NCBI GenBank assembly: GCA_002937555.1
Contig: PTKB01000155.1
Coordinates: forward strand, 1 to 6,488
Direction: 5' to 3'
From: Alphaproteobacteria bacterium MarineAlpha10_Bin2
GTDB taxonomy: Bacteria > Pseudomonadota > Alphaproteobacteria > UBA828
DNA: 6,488 bases
Both the position numbers and the translations under genes were made by a program. Each line of letters starts with the position of its first letter. Position 1 is the first letter of the stretch. This document shows positions 1-4,911 of the stretch, one piece after another. The notes below the pieces were generated by a model. That model made no database searches, had not been told where the DNA came from, and worked only from the letters and a program-made list of their open reading frames with translations.

Positions 1-351
1 CGCCGCGTGGCGCCGCATTTCCAGGAGGGCCTGCAAAAATTCACCGATCATCCGCTGGTCGGCGAGGCGCGCGGCGTCGGCCTGATCGGCGCGTTGGAGA
101 TCGTCTCCGACAAGGCGACCAAGACGCCTTTCGCCGAGGAGCATCTGATCGGCGAACAAGTGGTGCGCAGGGCGCAAGCGAACGGGCTGATCCTCCGGCC
201 GATCAGTGAATCTGTGATCTTCGCGCCGCCTTTCATCATCAGCGAGGCCGAGATCGACGATATGTTCGCCCGCACCGGAAAGGTGTTGGATGAAATCGAG
301 GCGCATGTTCAAAAGAATGGTTTGCGCGCTGCCGCCGCAGCCGCGGAATAA
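1..351 (+). CDS. Class III aminotransferase (PLP-dependent), C-terminal part only
   Basis: This is the last 116 codons of an open frame that enters from the left edge and stops with TAA at 349-351. The family transfers an amino group from an omega-amine or amino acid to a keto acid such as pyruvate, in the cytoplasm, using PLP. The C-terminal small domain is recognisable from GEARGVGLIGALEIV near positions 61-105, then NGLILRP and a FAPPFIIS segment followed by an EID helix, the usual closing pattern of class III enzymes resembling omega-amino acid:pyruvate transaminases. The PLP-binding lysine lies upstream, outside the window, so integrity and substrate cannot be judged. The tail ends in an alanine run (RAAAAAAE), probably disordered. 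A GTG at 7 is an internal codon and not a real start. The amidase begins 27 bases downstream on the same strand, which suggests one operon. Confidence 0.9.
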   Translation, partial: RRVAPHFQEGLQKFTDHPLVGEARGVGLIGALEIVSDKATKTPFAEEHLIGEQVVRRAQANGLILRPISESVIFAPPFIISEAEIDDMFARTGKVLDEIEAHVQKNGLRAAAAAAE

Positions 352-364
352 AAACCAGTAAACA

Positions 365-370
365 GAGGAG
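365..370 (+). promoter_or_regulatory. Ribosome binding site of the amidase gene
   Basis: GAGGAG lies 8 bases before the ATG at 379. It is a strong Shine-Dalgarno match in the 27-base gap after the aminotransferase stop. No promoter or terminator is visible in this gap, so the amidase is probably translated from a message shared with the aminotransferase. Confidence 0.8.
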
Positions 371-378
371 AAAACCTT

Positions 379-1941
379 ATGCCAATCGGAGCCAACCTGC
401 CGAGCGTTGCCCGCGTGCGGGATCTTGCCAATTCATTCGGCATCGAAATGAGCGAAGAGGATGCGGTGCTCTATCGCGGCTTCATGCAGGGGGCGATCAA
501 TTCGACGCGCCGTGTTGATGCGATGACCGAGGATAAGCCCGAGGTCAAATATCCGCGCACCCCGGGACAGCGCCCGAAGCCTGAGGACAACCCCTATAAT
601 GCATGGTACTGGCGCTCGGAAATCAAAGGCTCTGGCAAGGGAATTCTCAAGGGCCTCAAGGTTGGCATCAAAGACGCGGTCTGCGTTGCCGGCGTGCCGA
701 TGATGAACGGCAGCCGCCTCTTCGAGGGCTATGTCCCCGATATCGATGCAACCATTGTTACCCGCATTCTCGATGCCGGCGGCACCATTCTCGGCAAGAC
801 GAATTGCGAGGATATGTCGTTCTCGGGCGGTAGCCACACCTGCGCGCTCGGACCGGTGCGCAATCCGCACAAGCCTGCCCATTCGGCGGGCGGCTCGTCG
901 GGCGGCAGTGGCGCTGCCATCGCGGCTGGCGATTGCGAACTGACCACCGGTGGCGATCAAGGCGGCTCGATCCGCATTCCCGCTTCGCATAATGGCATCG
1001 TGGGCCACAAACCCACTTATGGCCTGGTGCCCTATACTGGCGCCATGATGATCGAGATGACCATGGATCATGTCGGCCCGATGGCGGACAACGTTGAAAA
1101 TTGCGCCCGTTTGCTGAGCGCCATGGCCGGTCCCGATCCGCTCGACCCTCGCCAGCGGGGCGTGATTCCAAAGAATTATGTGAAGGATTATACTGCCGCC
1201 CTCGGCAAGGGCTGCAAGGGAATCAAGATCGGCGTGCTCGAGGACGGCTTCGGTTTTCCCGATCCCTGGGGAGATACCGGACTACCGGGCAGCGAGAAAG
1301 TGGTCGACACGAAAGTGCGCAACGCTTTAGCGCGGCTGAAAAAGAAAGGCGCCAGCGTCACCAAAGTGTCCAACCCGCGCCATCAGGATGCTTTCCATTT
1401 ATGGAGTGTCATCATCCTGGAAGGCGCCGCCGCGTTCATGTTGAAAGGCAATGGCATCGGCACCAACTGGGCCGGTTTCTACAACAGCCAGCTGCTCGAC
1501 AATGTGGCCAAATCCGGGAAATCCCGCATCAACGATATTTCCGTATCGGCCAAGCTGGTGCTGCTTGCGGGCGAATATTTGCAGAATGATTATCACGGCC
1601 GATACCATGCCAAGGCACAAAATATCCGCGGCCAGATCAACCGCTCCTATGATGAATTGCTGGATAAATATGACGTTCTGGTGACGCCCACGGTGCCCAT
1701 GGTGGCGCCGCTAATTCCCGACAATGACGCGCCCGTGGAAGAACGCGTCGGCCCGGCGCTCAACATGATTCACAACACCGCATGCATTAATCTCACCGGC
1801 CACCCGGCGATCAGCGTGCCCTGTGGCATGAGCAATGGCCTGCCCGTCGGTTTCCAAATTATTGGCAAGCATTTCGACGATCTCACAGTCCTCCGGGTCG
1901 CCGACGCGGTGGAAAATTGCGGCAACTGGAAAAATATGTAA
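379..1941 (+). CDS. Amidase-signature family amidase (aliphatic/aryl amide hydrolase type)
   Basis: This 520-residue enzyme should hydrolyse a carboxylic amide to the acid plus ammonia (EC 3.5.1.4 type) in the cytoplasm; no signal peptide is seen. The complete Ser-cisSer-Lys triad is present: Lys98 in GIKDA, Ser173 in the GGSSGGSGAA glycine/serine loop, and nucleophile Ser197 in GGDQGGSIRIPAS. The 24-residue spacing between the two serines is the family norm. A ~95-residue helical N-terminal extension (with PYNAWYWRSEI near 72-82) precedes the core, as in the ~520-residue enantioselective amidases related to Rhodococcus enzymes, and the length agrees. The C-terminal GHPAISVPCG and GLPVGFQIIG strands are typical. 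ATG 379 is supported by GAGGAG upstream. It follows a class III aminotransferase by 27 bases and no nitrile hydratase gene is in view, so the substrate is unknown. Other family members cut indoleacetamide or act in Gln-tRNA amidotransferases, but the GGDQGGS form and the extension favour a stand-alone amidase. Confidence 0.95.
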   Translation: MPIGANLPSVARVRDLANSFGIEMSEEDAVLYRGFMQGAINSTRRVDAMTEDKPEVKYPRTPGQRPKPEDNPYNAWYWRSEIKGSGKGILKGLKVGIKDAVCVAGVPMMNGSRLFEGYVPDIDATIVTRILDAGGTILGKTNCEDMSFSGGSHTCALGPVRNPHKPAHSAGGSSGGSGAAIAAGDCELTTGGDQGGSIRIPASHNGIVGHKPTYGLVPYTGAMMIEMTMDHVGPMADNVENCARLLSAMAGPDPLDPRQRGVIPKNYVKDYTAALGKGCKGIKIGVLEDGFGFPDPWGDTGLPGSEKVVDTKVRNALARLKKKGASVTKVSNPRHQDAFHLWSVIILEGAAAFMLKGNGIGTNWAGFYNSQLLDNVAKSGKSRINDISVSAKLVLLAGEYLQNDYHGRYHAKAQNIRGQINRSYDELLDKYDVLVTPTVPMVAPLIPDNDAPVEERVGPALNMIHNTACINLTGHPAISVPCGMSNGLPVGFQIIGKHFDDLTVLRVADAVENCGNWKNM

Positions 1942-1956
1942 CGTGCTAAATGTGGC
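1942..1956. other. 15-base convergent gap between amidase and oxygenase genes
   Basis: Only 15 bases separate the TAA of the amidase from the TAA (read on the minus strand) of the oxygenase. I see no GC-rich hairpin with a T-run on either strand here or just inside either gene end, so no intrinsic terminator can be called. Transcripts from both sides may overlap at their 3' ends or end by Rho. Confidence 0.6.
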
Positions 1957-2736
1957 TTAGTTCGGCGCGGTCAAGCAATCGTCGGGCAGGCAGTCGATCG
2001 CCGTGAAGTCGCGATGGGCGATCCATTCAGGTCGCTGGAATTTGCGGATGTGATTGTCGACATGGCAGGCGCTGATATAGACGATGGTGCGGCTGTAAGG
2101 GCTCATATTTCCCGGTGAGCCATGCACCAAGTTGCCATGAAACATCAGTACCGAGCCGGCCTTGCCCAACGGCGCGACCATGCCCTTCTCCGCGGCTAGC
2201 GCGGTGACGGTTTCCTGATCCAGCGTCCATAGCGGATAGGACGTGGTGGCGCGGTCATGCCCGGCGCCGAGCACGCCGTCGCGGTGGCTGTCGGGGATCA
2301 GCATCAACGGGCCGTTACACGCCGTCACGTCTTCCAGAAACAGCGCGATATTAAGGGCGCGCGCCTCGGGCATTCCATCGTCGCGCGACCAGGTGCCGTA
2401 ATCTTGATGCCATTGCCAGACATCGCCGTCGAACGCGGCCTTGGCGTTGATCTTGAATTGATGCACATAGACCGGCCCGCCGAGAATTTGGCTCACCGGC
2501 TCGACCAGCCTGGGATGGCGGCTCAAGCGTCGAAACGGTTCGGAATAATACTGCGCGGCGAAGGCGGTTCGCGGCGTCTTGCCGTCCTTCTCGCGCACCA
2601 CCTCTTCGCGCCTGAGAGCGAAGATGCGCGGCACGTCATCCATGAGCACAGCGACCTCTTCAGGCGAAAACAATTCCTTCAGAAGAATCCAGCCGCCGTC
2701 CTCGAAATCCGCCAACTGCGCTTCGCTCAACTGCAT
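1957..2736 (-). CDS. Phytanoyl-CoA dioxygenase (PhyH) family Fe(II)/2-oxoglutarate oxygenase, EctD-like motif
   Basis: This 259-residue protein belongs to the non-heme iron, 2-oxoglutarate-dependent oxygenases, which hydroxylate a small substrate while turning 2-oxoglutarate into succinate and CO2. The facial triad is visible: His110 and Asp112 in QWHQDYGTW, and His205 in VHGSPGN. Arg216 in SPYSRT is placed 11 residues after His205, where the 2-oxoglutarate carboxylate is bound. The stretch WHQDYGTWSRDDGMPEAR and the HGSPGN loop resemble ectoine hydroxylase (EctD), but the protein is shorter than EctD (~300) and no ectABC genes are near, so ectoine is not assumed as substrate. The N-terminus (FEDGGWILLKELFSPEEV) is the usual PhyH opening. 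ATG 2736 follows the Rid gene stop by 14 bases, with a Shine-Dalgarno overlapping that stop, so the two genes form an operon. The substrate is probably a small amino or acid compound handled by the neighbouring enzymes (inference). Confidence 0.93.
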   Translation of the reverse strand: MQLSEAQLADFEDGGWILLKELFSPEEVAVLMDDVPRIFALRREEVVREKDGKTPRTAFAAQYYSEPFRRLSRHPRLVEPVSQILGGPVYVHQFKINAKAAFDGDVWQWHQDYGTWSRDDGMPEARALNIALFLEDVTACNGPLMLIPDSHRDGVLGAGHDRATTSYPLWTLDQETVTALAAEKGMVAPLGKAGSVLMFHGNLVHGSPGNMSPYSRTIVYISACHVDNHIRKFQRPEWIAHRDFTAIDCLPDDCLTAPN

Positions 2737-2746
2737 GGTCTAAACG

Positions 2747-2753
2747 CTCCTCA
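2747..2753 (-). promoter_or_regulatory. Shine-Dalgarno of the oxygenase gene, overlapping the Rid stop codon
   Basis: Read on the minus strand, TGAGGAG holds both the TGA stop of the triple-Rid gene (2753-2751) and a GAGGAG ribosome binding site 10 bases before ATG 2736. This arrangement favours translational coupling: ribosomes ending the Rid protein are placed at the oxygenase start. Confidence 0.75.
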
Positions 2754-3947
2754 AACCATCGCCAAGGCGTAAATCTCGTGCTGATAGCCTTCCATGTAAA
2801 GGCCGGTGCAACCGATCGGTGTCCAGGCCGGCCCCCGTCCTTTGCGCCAAATCTCTTCGCCGACCTGCATCACCTGCCGCCAGGCGCGCGGGTCCTTGTG
2901 AAACGACGTGATCTCGACGACATCCTCGAGGCTGGCACCATGCTTCTCCAAGACTCCGCGGATCTGGCTGAAGCAATAACGCGCCTGAGCCGCCGGATCG
3001 CCGCGCGCGACGATGTTACGATCGCCATCGGAAGCAACCTGGCCGGAAATGCCGATCAGCCGGCCCCCTTTCTTTTTCGCTGCGCCCGCGATGCGCTCCT
3101 TATGCCAATGCACGCTCGGAAGATTGGTGGCGATGCGCGGGCCCGGGCTGAAATCGGCGATGGCGCGGTAGGCGCCGACCATGCCGAGCTTGTGAAAGCC
3201 GGTCATGGCGATGGCGGTGTAGGACGTCACCCGGTTGATCGGCAGTCCGTCCACCACTTCGTTGCACCAGCAATTAACCGCATCGTCCATGCCGCGTGCG
3301 TCCTGATTGAAACAGATCATATCGACCACATCGTCGAGTCCGGCGCCGCCGGCTTTCAAGGTATCGCGCAAGCGGTCGTAGCAGACGCGCGCCTGAGCGT
3401 AATGATCGCCGGGCGAGATGACGTTTCCCGCCGCATCGGCGGAAACGATGCCGGAGGTGAACAGGTAATCGCCTTTTATGCAGGCCGCCGACATCGGCAG
3501 CTTGTTCATCCAGGCCATGGATTTCGGCGTCACGCATTTCTTTTTACCGGCGCCGAGATGGGCGATGGCTCGGATGCTGACGAGAAATTCGGGGTCATAG
3601 GTGCCGTGCATGCCGAGCGCCGTCCAGGCCGGGAAATCGTTCTTGAACACCTGCCGGCCGACATCGAAGACCTCGTCCATCTGACGCACATCGGTGTGGA
3701 ACGACATGATATCGACGATATCCGCCATCGAGCCGCCGGCCTCCCTGAGGAGTGCCTTGATGTTGGCAAAGGCCGCCCGTGCTTGTGCCTTGACGTTGCC
3801 GATATTGCCCGGCTTGAGGCCGGCGTCGGCGCTCACCTGGCCGGAGATGAAAAGAAGGTCGCCGGCGCGCACCGCTGCCGACATGGGAAGCTTCCGCGCC
3901 CAACTATGGCTCTTCGGCGTGAGGTAGTCCTTTTTTTCCGATGACAT
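2751..3947 (-). CDS. Triple-domain RidA/YjgF/UK114 family protein
   Basis: This 398-residue protein consists of three consecutive Rid domains, at about residues 9-131, 139-266 and 274-398; ordinary RidA proteins are ~130 residues and form homotrimers. Each domain repeats the same marks: an SGQ/SGI strand (35, 165, 301), AQAR (54, 184, 320), and a D-[IV]-V-[DE] helix end followed by [SC]F. Domains 1 and 2 also share TPKS and KLPMSAA and are clearly closest; domain 3 is more diverged. Rid1-type proteins hydrolyse reactive enamine/imine intermediates, but the catalytic Arg of E. coli RidA (R105) is replaced by Gly115, Gly250 and Gly382, and the Glu120 position by Arg126, Arg261 and Tyr393. This is therefore a non-canonical Rid, and imine deamination should not be assumed. 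It is first in an operon with the oxygenase. A GTG at 3953 is also in frame (400 residues), but the AGGGA site is spaced correctly for ATG 3947. Confidence 0.92.
   Translation of the reverse strand: MSSEKKDYLTPKSHSWARKLPMSAAVRAGDLLFISGQVSADAGLKPGNIGNVKAQARAAFANIKALLREAGGSMADIVDIMSFHTDVRQMDEVFDVGRQVFKNDFPAWTALGMHGTYDPEFLVSIRAIAHLGAGKKKCVTPKSMAWMNKLPMSAACIKGDYLFTSGIVSADAAGNVISPGDHYAQARVCYDRLRDTLKAGGAGLDDVVDMICFNQDARGMDDAVNCWCNEVVDGLPINRVTSYTAIAMTGFHKLGMVGAYRAIADFSPGPRIATNLPSVHWHKERIAGAAKKKGGRLIGISGQVASDGDRNIVARGDPAAQARYCFSQIRGVLEKHGASLEDVVEITSFHKDPRAWRQVMQVGEEIWRKGRGPAWTPIGCTGLYMEGYQHEIYALAMV
2754..3920 (-). repeat. Three tandem coding repeats (Rid domains), period ~390-410 bases
   Basis: At protein level the gene is a direct tandem repeat: unit 1 about 3555-3920, unit 2 about 3150-3530, unit 3 about 2754-3128. 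The AQAR marks are 130 residues apart between units 1 and 2 and 136 between units 2 and 3. The extra length before unit 3 comes with a basic, glycine-rich insertion (AGAAKKKGG) ahead of its SGQ strand. The nucleotide sequences have diverged enough that this is an old duplication; units 1 and 2 look like the later split. Confidence 0.85.
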
Positions 3948-3954
3948 GCTCACT

Positions 3955-3959
3955 TCCCT
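3955..3959 (-). promoter_or_regulatory. Ribosome binding site that decides the Rid start
   Basis: The minus-strand sequence reads AGGGA, then 7 bases, then ATG at 3947. The in-frame GTG at 3953 would be only one base from AGGGA, which is too close, so ATG 3947 is the better start. The protein differs by two residues only. Confidence 0.65.
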
Positions 3960-4044
3960 ATCCCGCTACGGAATTCGCTTCTGAAAAAAAGACTCTATCG
4001 CATTTCGCCATGCCATAAAGCACCGTTTGGCGGTCTTAGCCCGA

Positions 4045-4050
4045 GGGAGG
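4045..4050 (+). promoter_or_regulatory. Ribosome binding site of the cysteine hydrolase gene
   Basis: GGGAGG lies 7 bases before ATG 4058, a near-ideal Shine-Dalgarno. It supports this start over an in-frame ATG further inside the gene. Confidence 0.8.
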
Positions 4051-4057
4051 AAAAATC

Positions 4058-4657
4058 ATGAGCCAACCGAAAACCTTGCTGGAAATGGCCGGCGCCGATA
4101 TGACGCCGAATGCACTTTCCGATTCTACCCTCGTGCTGATCGATTGCCAGATGGAATATGTCACCGGCGCCGTGCCGCTGCCTGGCGTGGACGATGCGCT
4201 TGCCGAAGCGGGAAAAGTGCTTGCCCGCGCTCGCGCCGCCGCTGCGCCGGTCGTTCACATCGTGCATCAGGGACAGGCCGGCGGCGCCTTCGATCTCGAT
4301 GGCGAAGGCGGCCAGATCGCCCCGCAAGTCGCGCAGTCCGGCGATGAGACAATCATCCGCAAGGGTCTCCCCAACGCTTTCGCCGGCACCACCCTGCACG
4401 ACAAGCTGCAGGAGCTTGAGTCGAAAAACCTGATCTTCGTCGGCTTCATGACCCATATGTGCGTCAGCGCCAGCGTCCGCGCGGCGCTCGATCTCGGCTA
4501 CCGCTCCACCCTCGTCTCCGGCGCCGCCGCCACACGCGATCTACCGACCCCGCCCGGCGGCGTGATCGACGCGGCCAGCCTGCATGACGCCAGCCTCGCC
4601 GCCATCGCCGACCGCTTCGCGATTATCGTCAAGAGCGCGGATCAACTGCCGGATTGA
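4058..4657 (+). CDS. Isochorismatase-like cysteine hydrolase
   Basis: This 199-residue protein has the isochorismatase (alpha/beta, Rossmann-like) hydrolase fold. The cysteine-hydrolase triad is intact: Asp29 in LVLIDCQMEY, Lys102 in IIRKGLPNAF, and nucleophile Cys135 in GFMTHMCVSASVRAA. The cysteine marks the amidohydrolase branch (nicotinamidase, N-carbamoylsarcosine and maleamate amidohydrolases, RutB) and not true isochorismatase, which has other residues there. Length is normal for the family. A likely reaction is hydrolysis of a small amide or carbamoyl group to release ammonia in the cytoplasm; the substrate cannot be named. The nicotinamidase metal-binding Asp-x-His pattern is not obvious. 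It is divergent from the Rid/oxygenase operon with a short shared control region, a pairing reminiscent of RutB with the Rid protein RutC. The cyanophycin-synthetase-like gene starts 53 bases downstream with no terminator seen between, so they may be cotranscribed. Confidence 0.93.
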   Translation: MSQPKTLLEMAGADMTPNALSDSTLVLIDCQMEYVTGAVPLPGVDDALAEAGKVLARARAAAAPVVHIVHQGQAGGAFDLDGEGGQIAPQVAQSGDETIIRKGLPNAFAGTTLHDKLQELESKNLIFVGFMTHMCVSASVRAALDLGYRSTLVSGAAATRDLPTPPGGVIDAASLHDASLAAIADRFAIIVKSADQLPD

Positions 4658-4697
4658 ATTGGCGGACGCGCGAAAGGGCGGCAGCCCAAACCGATAC

Positions 4698-4703
4698 AGG
4701 AAG
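4698..4703 (+). promoter_or_regulatory. Ribosome binding site of the cyanophycin-synthetase-like gene
   Basis: AGGAAG lies 7 bases before GTG 4711. This, together with family-like sequence beginning right after the GTG, sets the start of the N-terminal fragment. Confidence 0.6.
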
Positions 4704-4710
4704 CTCTTAA

Positions 4711-4911
4711 GTGCGCTTCAAGATCGTCAGTGAAAAGGTCTTTGAAGGCAGGAACCTTATCGCGCCGGTTCCGGTGGTTCGGCTGGTGCTCGATTTTGCC
4801 GAATTGTCCGATCACTCTTCTGTCCGGCTGGGGTCGGAATTCACGGCGTGCCTTGGGAATTTCTCTCGGTGTTGGAAGCAAACACTGGCGGAGGAAATGA
4901 TCGAGACATGA
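4711..4911 (+). pseudogene. N-terminal fragment of cyanophycin-synthetase-like gene, frame-shifted from the main body
   Basis: This 66-codon frame starts at GTG with a good Shine-Dalgarno. Residues 1-40 match the opening of CphA proteins in layout: a short KI strand, a G-x-N turn (FEGRNL), then VVRLVLDFAEL where CphA has a LxMRLDLxxL strand. From about position 4840 on, the family-like sequence continues in the frame one base back (GVPWEFLSVL, followed at exact family spacing by the GHVV helix), while this frame drifts into unrelated residues and ends at TGA 4909-4911. The loss of one base (or gain of two) near 4828-4845 explains this; the text around GAATTCACGG is the likely spot. It is either a real frameshift or a sequencing/assembly error. 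Less likely, it is a separate small protein coupled to the next frame by the ATGA overlap at 4908-4911. Confidence 0.72.

Larger units (their letters stand above)
3948..4057. promoter_or_regulatory. Divergent intergenic region with two presumed promoters
   Basis: About 110 bases lie between the start codons of the leftward Rid operon and the rightward cysteine hydrolase gene, so promoters for both must lie here or inside the gene starts. I cannot pick convincing -35/-10 pairs for either strand. An A7 run at 3984-3990 makes the middle more AT-rich than the flanks. A small imperfect palindrome, ACCG-N5-CGGT at 4022-4034, sits just before the hydrolase Shine-Dalgarno and could be an operator half, but it is too short to call. 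Shared control of the two transcripts is plausible. Confidence 0.5.

Noticed and set aside
433..1071. 212-codon open frame on the minus strand inside the amidase
   Set aside because: It is codon-aligned opposite the amidase, whose catalytic motifs all lie in the + frame. It has no domain and no ribosome binding site I trust.
1957..2736. Calling the oxygenase ectD
   Set aside because: The motifs are similar, but length is shorter and no ectoine biosynthesis genes are present, so the symbol would claim too much.
2257..2772. 171-codon + strand frame opposite the oxygenase
   Set aside because: It is the same codon-aligned antisense effect. The minus-strand frame carries the complete iron-binding triad.
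2778..3944. Long open frame (388 codons) on the + strand opposite the triple-Rid gene
   Set aside because: Its codons lie exactly opposite the Rid codons, so it only needs the Rid gene to avoid TTA, CTA and TCA, which GC-rich genes rarely use. It ends at the one such codon (TCA) near the Rid start. The translation has no recognisable domain.
3995..4456. 153-codon minus-strand frame opposite the cysteine hydrolase
   Set aside because: It is codon-aligned antisense of a gene with an intact catalytic triad, and it extends into the divergent promoter region.
4658..4710. Possible intrinsic terminator after the cysteine hydrolase
   Set aside because: The segment has short GC-rich stretches but no stable hairpin followed by a T-run.
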